64,000 nucleotides of DNA from Cribrihabitans_A neustonicus (GCF_048820895.1 NZ_JBMERQ010000008.1:62001-126000); one strand, 5' to 3'. Positions 19,307-28,142 are shown, counted from the first letter of the stretch. Notes: a model not told the origin generated them from the sequence alone. Made by a program: numbers and translations.

Positions 19307-20161
19307 ATGGATCCGCGCGCGCGCCCTTACCGTTCGGTTTTGTACATCCCCGGCTCCAAGCCGCGCGCCTTGGAGAAGGCCAAAACCCTGCCGGTGGACG
19401 CGGTGATCTTCGACCTGGAGGATGCGGTCTCGCCGGACGAGAAGGTGAACGCGCGCACGACGCTGGCGGAGGCGCTGGCCGGCGGCGGCTATGGCGCGCG
19501 GATGCGGATTGTGCGGATCAACGGGCTCGATACCGAGTGGGGGCGCGCCGATGCTGAAGCGGCAGCGCAGATGGACTGCGACGCGGTCTTGCTGCCGAAG
19601 GTGTCCTCCGCTGCGGATCTGGACGCGCTGGCGGAGTTCACCGGGGACAAACCGCTCTGGGCGATGATGGAGACCCCGCGCGGCATGCTGAACGCCGCCG
19701 CCATTGCCGCACACCCGAAGCTGCAGGGCATGGTGATGGGCACCAATGATCTGGCCAAGGAGCTGCAATCGCGCAGCCGCCCCGACCGGCTGCCGATGAT
19801 GACGGGGCTGGGGCTATGCCTGCTGGCCGCCAAGGCCGAGGGGCGCGCCATCGTCGATGGGGTCTACAACGCCTTCAAGGACGCCGAGGGGCTTGCAGCT
19901 GAATGCGAGCAGGGCCGTGATATGGGGTTCGACGGCAAGACGCTGATCCATCCGGCGCAGGTGGAGGTTGCCAATGCTGCCTTTGCTCCGGCGGAAGAGG
20001 AGATCGAAACCGCCCGCCGCCAGATTGCCGCCTTCGAGGAGGCCCAGGCCGCGGGCCAGGGAGTCGCGGTGGTCGACGGCCGCATTGTCGAAAACCTGCA
20101 TGTGGCCACAGCGCGGGAAATCCTTGCAAAAGCGGATGCAATCGCCGCGCTTTCCGCCTAG
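19307..20161 (+). CDS. mcl2: (3S)-malyl-CoA thioesterase / CoA ester lyase (Mcl2-type)
   Basis: A 284-residue member of the HpcH/HpaI-CitE family. The N-terminal RSVLYIPGSKPRALEKA, the metal-site FDLEDAVSP, the LLPKV block, the METPRGML loop and the C-terminal FDGKTLIHPAQ are typical. In the ethylmalonyl-CoA pathway Mcl2 hydrolyses (3S)-malyl-CoA to malate. The Mcl2 rather than Mcl1 assignment rests on its length (about 285 residues) and on its place beside mesaconyl-CoA hydratase and the sdh genes, as I recall for Rhodobacter sphaeroides. AAAGGAG precedes the ATG. Confidence 0.85.
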   Translation: MDPRARPYRSVLYIPGSKPRALEKAKTLPVDAVIFDLEDAVSPDEKVNARTTLAEALAGGGYGARMRIVRINGLDTEWGRADAEAAAQMDCDAVLLPKVSSAADLDALAEFTGDKPLWAMMETPRGMLNAAAIAAHPKLQGMVMGTNDLAKELQSRSRPDRLPMMTGLGLCLLAAKAEGRAIVDGVYNAFKDAEGLAAECEQGRDMGFDGKTLIHPAQVEVANAAFAPAEEEIETARRQIAAFEEAQAAGQGVAVVDGRIVENLHVATAREILAKADAIAALSA

Positions 20162-20197
20162 CTGTAGACGCAGAAAAAACGGCGAAAGGAGAGGGAC

Positions 20198-20746
20198 ATG
20201 GCGCTTTTGATTGCGGGGCTCGTGCTGTGGTGGGGAGCGCATCTGTTCAAGCGGCTCGCGCCCGGGCCGCGGGCCGCGATGGGCGACAAGGGTAAGGCCT
20301 TGGTGGCTCTGGCGCTGCTCTTGAGTGTTTTGCTGATGGTGCTGGGCTACCGTTCGGCCGAGGTCTACGACCTGGCCGCGCCGCCGCCCTTCCTGCGCCA
20401 CATCAACAACCTGATGGTGCTGATCGCGATTTACATGATGAGCCCGGCACCGAAAAAGGGCGCGCTGCTTAATGGCATGCGGCACCCGATGCTGATTGGC
20501 ATCAAGCTCTGGGCGGTGGCACATCTGCTGGTCAACTGGGATGCGGCCTCGTTCGTGCTGTTCGGCGGGCTTCTGGCCTGGGCGGTCACAGAGGTCATCG
20601 TGATCAACCGCGCCGAGCCAAACTGGTCCCCGCGCCCCAGGGGCAGCCTGGCCAAGGACGGTCTGTTCCTCATTGCGTCGGTCGCGCTCTACGGCGTGAT
20701 CGGCTACATCCACGGGCTGATCGGCCCCTCCCCCTTTCCAGGATAA
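20198..20746 (+). CDS. NnrU family membrane protein
   Basis: A 182-residue protein with about five hydrophobic helices and the NnrU hallmarks WWGAHLFKRLAP at the start and RHPMLIGIKLWAVAHLLVNWD in the middle. NnrU-like proteins are associated with denitrification in some species and resemble enzymes of carotenoid isomerisation (Z-ISO). No denitrification gene is nearby here, so function is open. It lies between mcl2 and the DUF1737/mch pair on the same strand, with short spacers, suggesting one operon. Confidence 0.85.
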   Translation: MALLIAGLVLWWGAHLFKRLAPGPRAAMGDKGKALVALALLLSVLLMVLGYRSAEVYDLAAPPPFLRHINNLMVLIAIYMMSPAPKKGALLNGMRHPMLIGIKLWAVAHLLVNWDAASFVLFGGLLAWAVTEVIVINRAEPNWSPRPRGSLAKDGLFLIASVALYGVIGYIHGLIGPSPFPG

Positions 20747-20753
20747 GTGACCC

Positions 20754-20957
20754 ATGAAACTCTATCGTTTCCTGTCCGAGGACGACACCTCGGCCTTCTG
20801 CCACAAGGTGACCGATGCGCTCAACAAGGGCTGGGAACTGCACGGCAGCCCGACCCAGGCCTTTGACCCGGTGAAGGGCCTCATGCGCTGCGGCCAGGCC
20901 GTGGTGAAGGAGGCGGAGGGCACCTATACCCCCGAGACCAAGCTGGGAGAGAACTGA
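20754..20957 (+). CDS. DUF1737 small protein
   Basis: A 67-residue protein beginning MKLYRFLSEDDTSAFCHKV and containing ALNKGWELHGSPTQAFD, the signature of the DUF1737 family of unknown function. The stop codon overlaps the ATG of mesaconyl-CoA hydratase (TGATG), so the two are translationally coupled. It starts seven bases after the nnrU-like stop. Its constant place next to mch suggests a link to the pathway, but none is demonstrated. Confidence 0.85.
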   Translation: MKLYRFLSEDDTSAFCHKVTDALNKGWELHGSPTQAFDPVKGLMRCGQAVVKEAEGTYTPETKLGEN

Positions 20958-22018
20958 TGCCCGAGGCCCGCACCGCCCCGAAAGCCGCCAAGACCAATCC
21001 CGGCCGCTTCTTCGAGGACTACCGCGTTGGCGAGGTGATCCGCCACGCAGTGCCGCGCACCGTCTCGGGCGGGGAGCGGGCACTTTATCATGCGCTGTAT
21101 CCGGCGCGCCACGCTCTCTATTCCTCCGACGAATTCGCCCGCGCCTGCGGCCTGCCCGCCGCCCCGATCGACGATCTGGCCGCCTTTCACCTGGTCTTCG
21201 GCAAGACGGTGCCGGACATTTCGCTCAATGCGCTGGCAAACCTTGGCTATGCCGGCGGGCGCTGGCTGAAGCCGGTCTACCCCGGTGACACGCTGCGCGC
21301 GGAATCCGAGGTGATCGGGCTCAAGCAGAACTCAAACGGCAAGTCCGGCGTCGTCTATGTGCGCACCCGCGGGCTGAACCAGCACGATGATTGTGTGATC
21401 GACTTCGTGCGCTGGGTGATGGTGCGCAAACGCGATTCCGATACGCCTGCGCCGGAGACCGTGATCCCCGAGCTCGACAAGGTGATCCCGGCGGACCGGC
21501 TGGTGGTGCCGGAGGGGTTGGATTTTGCCAATTACGACTTCACGCTTGCCGGGGAGCCGCACCGCTGGGGCGACTACGCAGTGGGGGAGACTATCGACCA
21601 CGTCGACGGCGTCACCATCGAGGAAGCCGAGCACATGATGGCCACGCGGCTGTGGCAGAACACAGCCAAGGTGCATTTCGACACCACCGCACGCCCGGAT
21701 GGCACCCGGCTGATCTATGGCGGCCACGTGATCTCGCTGGCGCGCACGCTGTCGTTCAATGGGCTTGCCAACGCGCAGGTGATTGCCGGGCTCAACGGCG
21801 GGGCCCATGCCAACCCCTGCCTGGCGGGCACCACGGTGCGGGCATGGTCCGAGGTGCTGGACAAGGCCGACACACCCGCGCCCGGCGTCGGCGCGCTGAG
21901 GCTGCGGCTGGTGGCCGTTCGCGACGGCACGCCGCCCTTTGCACTGAAGGGCGGGGACGGCAAATACCTGCCCGGCGTGCTGCTCGATCTCGATTACTGG
22001 GCGCTGATGCCGCAATAG
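20957..22018 (+). CDS. mch: Mesaconyl-C1-CoA hydratase
   Basis: A 353-residue double hot-dog (MaoC-like) protein. The N-terminal half has GRFFEDYRVGEVI and the hydratase block VFGKTVPDISLNALANLGYAGGRW with a 'PVYPGDTL' strand. The second half repeats the theme with YAVGETIDHVDGVTIEEAEHM and IYGGHVISLARTLSFNG. Mch hydrates mesaconyl-C1-CoA to beta-methylmalyl-CoA in the ethylmalonyl-CoA pathway. The position downstream of mcl2 supports this over a generic MaoC dehydratase. It starts on the stop codon of the DUF1737 gene. Confidence 0.88.
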   Translation: MPEARTAPKAAKTNPGRFFEDYRVGEVIRHAVPRTVSGGERALYHALYPARHALYSSDEFARACGLPAAPIDDLAAFHLVFGKTVPDISLNALANLGYAGGRWLKPVYPGDTLRAESEVIGLKQNSNGKSGVVYVRTRGLNQHDDCVIDFVRWVMVRKRDSDTPAPETVIPELDKVIPADRLVVPEGLDFANYDFTLAGEPHRWGDYAVGETIDHVDGVTIEEAEHMMATRLWQNTAKVHFDTTARPDGTRLIYGGHVISLARTLSFNGLANAQVIAGLNGGAHANPCLAGTTVRAWSEVLDKADTPAPGVGALRLRLVAVRDGTPPFALKGGDGKYLPGVLLDLDYWALMPQ

Positions 22019-22127
22019 GCGCTGATCACCGCCTTCGGAGGGAGGTCCCGGGATCGGTTAACTCAATCTTTACTTTTGCATGGCGACAATCTACAACCTA
22101 TAGGGGCGGCTTCTCATAGGGTGGCAC

Positions 22128-23267
22128 ATGCTGGACCGGCACTACCTCGAGGATGAGTTGTCGCAGCTGATCCAGACCGACCCTTCGGTCTGGCAGTTCA
22201 TCCAGGAAGGCTCCCTGGACGGGATCTGGTACTGGGATCTGGAAAACCCGGACCAGGAGTGGATGAGCCCGGAGATATGGCGCCTGTTCGGGGTCGATCC
22301 GGCCAGCAAGCGCCACGATCCTTCGGAATGGCAGGACCTGATCAACCCCGACGACCTGAAGCGGGCGCTGGAAAATTTCGACGCCCACTGCGCCGACCCC
22401 AATCACCCCTATGACCAGATTGTGCGCTATACCCATGCCGACGGATCCACGGTCTGGGTGCGCTGCCGCGGCATCGCGATCCGGGATGAGAGCGGCAAAC
22501 CGGTCCGGATGCTGGGCGCGCACAATGACCTGACCGCGGTGAAACGCGCAGAGCAGACCGAGAAGGCCGGTGCGGTGCTTGCGACAGAGGAGTTGCGCGC
22601 CTTCTCCTACGCGCTTTCTCATGATCTGAAGGCGCCTGCGAACACTGTTCTGATGGTGCTGAACGAACTGAGCGAGCATCTGGAGGGCCAGCTTGACGGC
22701 GAAGGGCGGGAGATGCTCGCCATTGGGCTCAAGACAGTGATGCGGATGCGCAGCCAGATCGATGCACTGCTGAACTTCACCCATGTCACCGAAAACCGTC
22801 AGCGGCACGAGGATCTGGACCTCGCTGCCCTGACGCAGGAGGTGCTCTCCGACCTCAGGGGCGACATTGCCGGGGCAAAAGCCGGAATCGAGGTGGGTGA
22901 GCTTCCGGTCTACTCCGGCAACGCGGTGCAGATCCAGATGCTGATCCAGAACCTGCTGAGCAACGCCATCAAGTTCAGGCGCCCCGGGCAACCGCCGCGG
23001 ATGCGCATCAGCGCTGCCCCGTTAGACGGAGCGGGCGGCGTGCGGCTGTCGGTTGCCGACAACGGCATCGGCATCGCACCCGCTGACCGGGAGAAGATCT
23101 TTGGCATGTTTCAGCGGCTGCATGTCTATCAGGACTATCCCGGCTCCGGGCTGGGGCTGTCGATGTGCCGCCGTGTTGCGCGGAACCACGGCGGCAGCAT
23201 CACCGTGGCGGACACTCCGGGTGGGGGCACCACCTTCATCGTCAACTTGCCGGGAAAACACTCATGA
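22128..23267 (+). CDS. Soluble PAS-domain sensor histidine kinase
   Basis: A 379-residue kinase with no transmembrane segment. A PAS/PAC domain occupies about residues 20-140 (WYWDLENPDQEWMSPEIWRLFG and YTHADGSTVWVRCRG). The dimerisation domain has the phospho-acceptor histidine in FSYALSHDLKAP (about residue 166). The ATPase domain has the N box NLLSNAIKF, G1 DNGIGI, the F box EKIFGMFQRLH and G2 GSGLGLS. The stop overlaps the ATG of the response regulator (ATGA), so the two are a cognate pair. The signal sensed in the cytoplasm is unknown; no cofactor-binding residue is obvious. Confidence 0.92.
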   Translation: MLDRHYLEDELSQLIQTDPSVWQFIQEGSLDGIWYWDLENPDQEWMSPEIWRLFGVDPASKRHDPSEWQDLINPDDLKRALENFDAHCADPNHPYDQIVRYTHADGSTVWVRCRGIAIRDESGKPVRMLGAHNDLTAVKRAEQTEKAGAVLATEELRAFSYALSHDLKAPANTVLMVLNELSEHLEGQLDGEGREMLAIGLKTVMRMRSQIDALLNFTHVTENRQRHEDLDLAALTQEVLSDLRGDIAGAKAGIEVGELPVYSGNAVQIQMLIQNLLSNAIKFRRPGQPPRMRISAAPLDGAGGVRLSVADNGIGIAPADREKIFGMFQRLHVYQDYPGSGLGLSMCRRVARNHGGSITVADTPGGGTTFIVNLPGKHS

Positions 23268-23722
23268 ATGGGCCGAGCCAAGACCAGCCGGCCATCGGGC
23301 GGGTCGTTGTTGTCGATGACGACCGCGCCGATCAGATCTTTTACCGGCGCATCATCCGCCGCTCCAAGCTCGCGGATGACATCATCATGTTCGACTACGC
23401 CGAAGAGGCACTGGAGTTCCTCTCCGGCGACGACTGCCCGCCGGTTGACGTGATCCTGCTCGACATCAACATGCCGCGGATGAATGGGTTCGAGTTTCTG
23501 GAGGAGGCCTGCCGGCGCTTGGGGCCGGACCTCGGTCAGGCGCTGGTGGTGATGCTGACCTCCTCGCTGGACCCGCGCGATCTGCAGCGGGCACAGCGGT
23601 TCGAGGCGGTGAAAGGCTACCTGAGCAAGCCGCTTACGGTGGACTGCCTGCAGCGGATTTCCGACCTGCTGGCCGGCAAGCTGGAGCGGGACGCGGGCTC
23701 GGGGCTTCTGCTGCATCAGTGA
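23264..23722 (+). CDS. Single-domain response regulator
   Basis: A 152-residue protein that is only a receiver domain: acidic pocket VVDDDRAD, phospho-acceptor Asp in LLDINMPRMNG, Thr/Ser in VVMLTSS and Lys in YLSKPL. No output domain follows, so phosphorylation must act through protein contact or a phosphorelay. Its form resembles Rcp1-like regulators that accompany soluble PAS or phytochrome kinases. The start ATG at 23264 overlaps the kinase stop by four bases; longer readings run into the kinase coding region in another frame. Confidence 0.92.
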   Translation: MNGPSQDQPAIGRVVVVDDDRADQIFYRRIIRRSKLADDIIMFDYAEEALEFLSGDDCPPVDVILLDINMPRMNGFEFLEEACRRLGPDLGQALVVMLTSSLDPRDLQRAQRFEAVKGYLSKPLTVDCLQRISDLLAGKLERDAGSGLLLHQ

Positions 23723-23789
23723 CCGGAGCGGGCGCGGCGCTGGCATAAAAGTGATGACCCGTGGGTCAAATCCCGCCTACTCTCGGCCC

Positions 23790-24479
23790 ATGCGGGTCCT
23801 GCGGCATCTGTTTCTATCCCTCATTTTCCTGGCACCGTTCAAGGCGGCGGCCTGCGATCTGGCGCTGGTGCTGGCGGTGGACGTTTCGGGCTCCGTGGAT
23901 TCCGGTGAATACCGGGCGCAGATGGATGGTTTGGCGGCGGCGCTGCGCGACGGCATCGTGGCAGAGTCGCTGGTGCGCGGCCGGGCCCAGGTTATGCTGC
24001 TGCAATGGTCGGGAAGCGCGCGCCAGGAGGTGACCCTGCCCTGGACAGAGGTGCAGAGCTTCGCCGGGCTCGAGGCCCTGGCGCAGCGCATCGAGGAGGC
24101 GCCGCGGCCCTGGCGCAACTACTCCACCGCGGTGGGAGAGGCGCTGGCGCTGGGGCTTGCGCAGTTCGGCGCCGTCCCCGGCTGCCGCCGCCGGGTGATC
24201 GACATTTCCGGCGACGGCCCTTCCAACGAAGGCGCCGAGCCGCGCACTCTGCAGCCGGCCTTGCGCGCCGCGAACGTAACCGTGAACGCCATCGCCATCG
24301 AACAGAGCGAGCCGGACCTTACCGCCTATTTCTACGAGAACGTGATCCTGGGGGAGGGGGCCTTTGTGGTCACTGCCGCGAGCTTTGCGGACTACCCCGA
24401 GGGCATCCGCAAAAAGCTGCTGCGGGAGGTGGCGCGGCAGACCGCGGCGCTGCCCGCAGCCGCCGGGAGTTTGCGGTAA
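23790..24479 (+). CDS. DUF1194 secreted von Willebrand factor A protein
   Basis: A 229-residue protein with a signal peptide (LRHLFLSLIFLAPFKAAA) and a VWA domain. The MIDAS metal site is the DVSGSVD motif near residue 34, and DISGDGPSNEG contributes the later MIDAS aspartate. This fits the DUF1194 family of secreted or periplasmic VWA proteins. The ATG at 23790 gives a well-formed signal peptide, while an in-frame ATG at 23754 would add 12 residues. It is the last gene before the sdh promoter; partner and role are unknown. Confidence 0.85.
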   Translation: MRVLRHLFLSLIFLAPFKAAACDLALVLAVDVSGSVDSGEYRAQMDGLAAALRDGIVAESLVRGRAQVMLLQWSGSARQEVTLPWTEVQSFAGLEALAQRIEEAPRPWRNYSTAVGEALALGLAQFGAVPGCRRRVIDISGDGPSNEGAEPRTLQPALRAANVTVNAIAIEQSEPDLTAYFYENVILGEGAFVVTAASFADYPEGIRKKLLREVARQTAALPAAAGSLR

Positions 24480-24525
24480 TTTGCAGACCCGGTATTGATT
24501 CTGTAAAGAATTTCCAATTGCAGCG

Positions 24526-24557
24526 TTTGTGATCACTATTGAATGGCGTGTGATCAC
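24526..24557. promoter_or_regulatory. Paired GTGATCAC palindromes upstream of sdhC (candidate operator)
   Basis: GTGATCAC occurs at 24529 and 24550, again 21 bp apart, with TTT before the first and GGCGT before the second, matching the pair upstream of sucC. The second site ends 116 bases before the sdhC start codon, a distance similar to that at sucC. A factor co-regulating succinyl-CoA synthetase and succinate dehydrogenase is inferred. Confidence 0.7.
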
Positions 24558-24673
24558 AACTATCGGCGTTTTCGCGCTAACGGGACAAATAACCGCGTAT
24601 TTTTACCCTTCGTTCGGGTGACAGTCCGCAAAAATCGGCTAAAACGTCGTCAGCCAACCGGAAAGGAGCCAAA

Positions 24674-25057
24674 ATGGCCGATGTTAATCGGGGCAACCGC
24701 CCGCTTTCGCCACATTTGCAGGTCTACCGTCCGCAGCTGACTTCCATCACGTCGATCCTGACGCGGATCACCGGCAATGCGCTGATCGTTGCGGCGCTGC
24801 TGATTGCCTGGTGGTTTCTCGCCGCCGCCACTTCTGCGGAAAGCTTTGCCTCCGCCAATGCCGTGCTGACCAGCTGGTTCGGCGATCTGGTGCTGAGCCT
24901 GTCCGTGCTCGGCCTGTGGTATCACACGCTGGCCGGTATCCGGCACCTGATCTGGGACAACGGCTACATGCTGGACCTGGACCAGGCCGAGAACCTGGGC
25001 TGGATCGTCCTGATCGGTTCAGTTGCCCTCACCCTTTTCACCCTCATCATCGTTTGA
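24674..25057 (+). CDS. sdhC: Succinate dehydrogenase cytochrome b556 subunit
   Basis: A 127-residue membrane anchor with three helices. The family motif RPLSPHLQVYRPQLTSITSI is at the N-terminus and the haem-ligand histidine lies in WYHTLAGIRHLIWD (second helix). It helps bind haem b and quinone in complex II. A GGAAAGGAG ribosome binding site precedes the ATG. It is first in sdhCDAB. Confidence 0.95.
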   Translation: MADVNRGNRPLSPHLQVYRPQLTSITSILTRITGNALIVAALLIAWWFLAAATSAESFASANAVLTSWFGDLVLSLSVLGLWYHTLAGIRHLIWDNGYMLDLDQAENLGWIVLIGSVALTLFTLIIV

Positions 25058-25075
25058 GCCGGGAGAATTGACGCG

Positions 25076-25447
25076 ATGCGTTTTCTGACTGACCGCAAGC
25101 GGGCCATGGGGCTCGGCAGCGCCAAATCCGGCACCCAGCACCACTGGTCGATGCAGATGAGCTCGATCGGGCTCCTGATCCTGGTGCCGCTCTTCGTCTT
25201 CACCTTCGGCCCGGCGCTGGGCGGCTCCTACGAGGAGATCACCGCCTATTATTCACGCCCCTTCCCGGCACTGGTTGCCGCGCTGACCATGTGGGTGGGC
25301 ATGATGCATTTCAAATCCGGTGCCCAGATCATGATCGAAGACTACGTGCACGGCCTGCCCGGGCGCCTGACGATCATCCTGGTGAACTGCCTGTCTTATG
25401 CAGTGGCCGCCGCCAGCGTCTATGCGCTGGTGCGCCTGGCCCTCTGA
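25076..25447 (+). CDS. sdhD: Succinate dehydrogenase membrane anchor subunit
   Basis: A 123-residue protein with three helices. The N-terminal KRAMGLGSAKSGTQHHWSMQ is typical of alphaproteobacterial SdhD, and the second helix ends in MMHFKSGAQIMIEDYVHG, which supplies the quinone-site Asp-Tyr. It starts 18 bases after sdhC and precedes sdhA by 20 bases. Confidence 0.94.
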   Translation: MRFLTDRKRAMGLGSAKSGTQHHWSMQMSSIGLLILVPLFVFTFGPALGGSYEEITAYYSRPFPALVAALTMWVGMMHFKSGAQIMIEDYVHGLPGRLTIILVNCLSYAVAAASVYALVRLAL

Positions 25448-25467
25448 CGAACCCCGAGGTTTTTTCT

Positions 25468-27273
25468 ATGGCTGCTTACGAATACGAAACTCACGAATAC
25501 GACGTGGTTGTCGTCGGCGCCGGCGGCGCCGGCCTGCGCGCGACGCTCGGCATGGCCGAACAGGGGCTGCGCACCGCCTGCGTCACCAAGGTGTTCCCGA
25601 CCCGCTCCCACACCGTGGCGGCGCAGGGCGGCATCGCCGCGTCGCTGGGCAACATGGGTCCCGACAGCTGGCAGTGGCACATGTATGACACCGTGAAGGG
25701 CTCGGACTGGCTGGGCGACACCGACGCGATGGAATATCTCGCCCGCGAGGCGCCCAAGGCGGTGTACGAGCTGGAGCACTACGGCGTGCCGTTCTCGCGC
25801 ACCGAGGAGGGCAAGATCTACCAGCGCCCCTTCGGCGGCCACACCACCGAGTTCGGTGAAGGCCCCGCGGTCCAGCGCACCTGCGCCGCCGCCGACCGCA
25901 CCGGACACGCCATCCTGCACACGCTTTATGGCCAGAGCCTCAAGAACAACGCGGAATTCTACGTCGAGTATTTCGCCATCGACCTGATCATGTCCGAGGA
26001 CGGGCAGTGCCAGGGCGTGGTGTGCTGGAAGCTCGACGACGGCACCATGCATGTCTTCAACGCCAAGATGGTGGTGCTGGCGACCGGCGGTTATGGCAGG
26101 GCCTATTTCTCCGCCACTTCCGCGCATACCTGCACCGGCGACGGCGGCGGCATGGTGGCGCGCGCAGGGCTGGCGCTGCAGGACATGGAGTTCGTGCAGT
26201 TCCATCCGACCGGCATTTACGGCTCCGGCTGCCTGATCACCGAAGGCGCGCGCGGCGAAGGCGGTTACCTGACCAACTCCGAAGGCGAGCGTTTCATGGA
26301 ACGCTACGCGCCGCAGTACAAGGATCTGGCACCGCGCGACTATGTGTCCCGCTCCATGACCATGGAGATCCGCGAAGGCCGCGGCGTGGGCGAGCATGGC
26401 GACCATATCCATCTGAACCTGTCCCACCTGCCCGCCGAAGCGCTGGCTGAGCGGCTGCCGGGGATTTCGGAAAGCGCCAAGATCTTTGCCGGCGTCGATG
26501 TCACCAAGGAGCCGATCCCGGTTCTGCCCACCGTGCACTACAACATGGGCGGTATCCCGACCAACTACTGGGGCGAGGTTCTGAACCCGACCGAAGACGA
26601 TCCGACCGCAACCGTGCCGGGCCTGATGGCCGTGGGCGAGGCGGGCTGCGCCTCGGTGCATGGCGCCAACCGTCTGGGCTCGAATTCGCTGATCGACCTC
26701 GTGGTCTTCGGCCGCGCCGCGGCGATCCGCGCAGGCAAGGTGGTGGACGCAGAAGCCGCCAACCCGAAGCTGAACCAGGCCTCCGTCGGCAAGGCATTCG
26801 AGCGCTTCGACAGTCTGCGCTACGCCAAGGGCAGCACGCCCACGGCCGAGCTGCGGCTGGAGATGCAGCGCACCATGCAGGAAGATGCGGCTGTGTTCCG
26901 CACCGACAAGACCCTCAAGGAAGGCGTCGAAAAGATGACCGCGATCGCCGGAAAGCTCGATGACCTCAAGGTCACCGACCGCTCGCTGGTGTGGAACTCC
27001 GATCTGATGGAGACGCTGGAGCTGACCAACCTGATGCCGAATGCGCTTGCCACCATCGTGGGCGCCGAGGCGCGCAAGGAAAGCCGCGGCGCGCATGCGC
27101 ACGAGGATTACGCAGAGCGCGACGACGAGAACTGGCGGGTGCACACCGTCTCCCGCGTCGATGGCACGAAAGTCACCCTCAGCTACCGGCCGGTGATCAC
27201 CGATCCGCTCACCACCGAGGATCAGGGCGGCATCAGCCTGAACAAGATCGCGCCCAAGGCGCGGACGTTCTAA
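25468..27273 (+). CDS. sdhA: Succinate dehydrogenase flavoprotein subunit
   Basis: The 601-residue catalytic flavoprotein oxidises succinate to fumarate in the TCA cycle at the inner membrane face. FAD-binding GAGGAGLRA and the covalent-FAD region RSHTVAAQGGIAASLGN (flavinylated His) are present. The substrate-binding GGHTTEFGEG, the catalytic Arg in MTMEIREGRGVG and the HYNMGGIPTNYWG capping region also match. The ATG at 25468 gives the MAAYEYETHEYDVVVVGAGGA start; frames opening earlier overlap sdhD. It is followed by sdhB after 11 bases. Confidence 0.97.
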   Translation: MAAYEYETHEYDVVVVGAGGAGLRATLGMAEQGLRTACVTKVFPTRSHTVAAQGGIAASLGNMGPDSWQWHMYDTVKGSDWLGDTDAMEYLAREAPKAVYELEHYGVPFSRTEEGKIYQRPFGGHTTEFGEGPAVQRTCAAADRTGHAILHTLYGQSLKNNAEFYVEYFAIDLIMSEDGQCQGVVCWKLDDGTMHVFNAKMVVLATGGYGRAYFSATSAHTCTGDGGGMVARAGLALQDMEFVQFHPTGIYGSGCLITEGARGEGGYLTNSEGERFMERYAPQYKDLAPRDYVSRSMTMEIREGRGVGEHGDHIHLNLSHLPAEALAERLPGISESAKIFAGVDVTKEPIPVLPTVHYNMGGIPTNYWGEVLNPTEDDPTATVPGLMAVGEAGCASVHGANRLGSNSLIDLVVFGRAAAIRAGKVVDAEAANPKLNQASVGKAFERFDSLRYAKGSTPTAELRLEMQRTMQEDAAVFRTDKTLKEGVEKMTAIAGKLDDLKVTDRSLVWNSDLMETLELTNLMPNALATIVGAEARKESRGAHAHEDYAERDDENWRVHTVSRVDGTKVTLSYRPVITDPLTTEDQGGISLNKIAPKARTF

Positions 27274-27284
27274 GGAGAGGCATC

Positions 27285-28064
27285 ATGGTTGAATTTACGC
27301 TCCCCAAGAACTCGCGCATCACCACGGGCAAGACCTGGCCAAAGCCGGCGGGCGCCAGCAACGTCCGCAAGTTCCAGATCTACCGCTGGAACCCGGATGA
27401 CGGCCAGAACCCGCGGGTCGATACCTATTTCGTCGACATGGACAGCTGCGGCCCGATGATTCTGGACGCGCTGATCAAGATCAAGAACGAGATCGACCCG
27501 ACGCTGACCTTCCGCCGCTCCTGCCGCGAGGGTATCTGCGGGTCCTGCGCGATGAACATCGACGGCATCAACACGCTGGCCTGCATCTACGGCATGGACG
27601 AGATCGAAGGCGACGTGAAGATCTACCCGCTGCCGCATATGCCGGTGGTGAAGGACCTGATCCCCGATCTGACGCTTTTCTATGCCCAGCACGCCTCGAT
27701 CATGCCGTGGCTGGAAACCAAGACCAACCGCCCGGCGAAGGAATGGAAACAGTCGATCGAGGACCGCAAGAAGCTTGATGGCCTCTATGAATGCGTGATG
27801 TGCGCCAGCTGCTCCACCGCCTGCCCGAGCTACTGGTGGAACAGCGACCGCTATCTCGGCCCGGCGGCGCTGCTGCACGCCTACCGCTGGATCGTGGACA
27901 GCCGCGACGAGGCGACGCCGGAGCGGCTCGACGATCTTGAAGACCCCTTCAAGCTCTACCGCTGCCATACCATCATGAACTGCGCCAAGACCTGCCCCAA
28001 GGGCCTGAACCCTGCCAAGGCCATCGCGCATATCAAGAAGATGATGGTCGAGCGCACGCTCTGA
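27285..28064 (+). CDS. sdhB: Succinate dehydrogenase iron-sulfur subunit
   Basis: A 259-residue electron-transfer subunit. The N-terminal ferredoxin domain has SCREGICGSC for [2Fe-2S]. The C-terminal domain has CVMCASCSTACPSYWW and CHTIMNCAKTCPKGLNP for [4Fe-4S] and [3Fe-4S]. TAAGGAGAGG provides stop and ribosome binding site together before the ATG at 27285. It is the last sdh gene, with a strong hairpin 50 bases after the stop. Confidence 0.97.
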   Translation: MVEFTLPKNSRITTGKTWPKPAGASNVRKFQIYRWNPDDGQNPRVDTYFVDMDSCGPMILDALIKIKNEIDPTLTFRRSCREGICGSCAMNIDGINTLACIYGMDEIEGDVKIYPLPHMPVVKDLIPDLTLFYAQHASIMPWLETKTNRPAKEWKQSIEDRKKLDGLYECVMCASCSTACPSYWWNSDRYLGPAALLHAYRWIVDSRDEATPERLDDLEDPFKLYRCHTIMNCAKTCPKGLNPAKAIAHIKKMMVERTL

Positions 28065-28114
28065 TCCGCAAAGCTCTGCCGGTGCGGCCGCTGCCGCGCC
28101 TCCACGATTGATCG

Positions 28115-28142
28115 CGCCCCGGTTTCCTGCGAAACCGGGGCG
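28115..28142 (+). terminator. Hairpin terminator after sdhB
   Basis: A perfect 12-bp stem (CGCCCCGGTTTC / GAAACCGGGGCG) with a CTGC loop lies 50 bases after the sdhB stop. It is followed by TATAACGTT rather than a T-run, so it may terminate weakly or protect the sdh mRNA 3' end. Confidence 0.6.

Noticed and set aside
27193..27200. Extra GTGATCAC inside sdhA (and one inside sucD near 14016)
   Set aside because: Single coding-region occurrences encoding Val-Ile-Thr, with no second site at 21 bp, so they do not match the paired operator.
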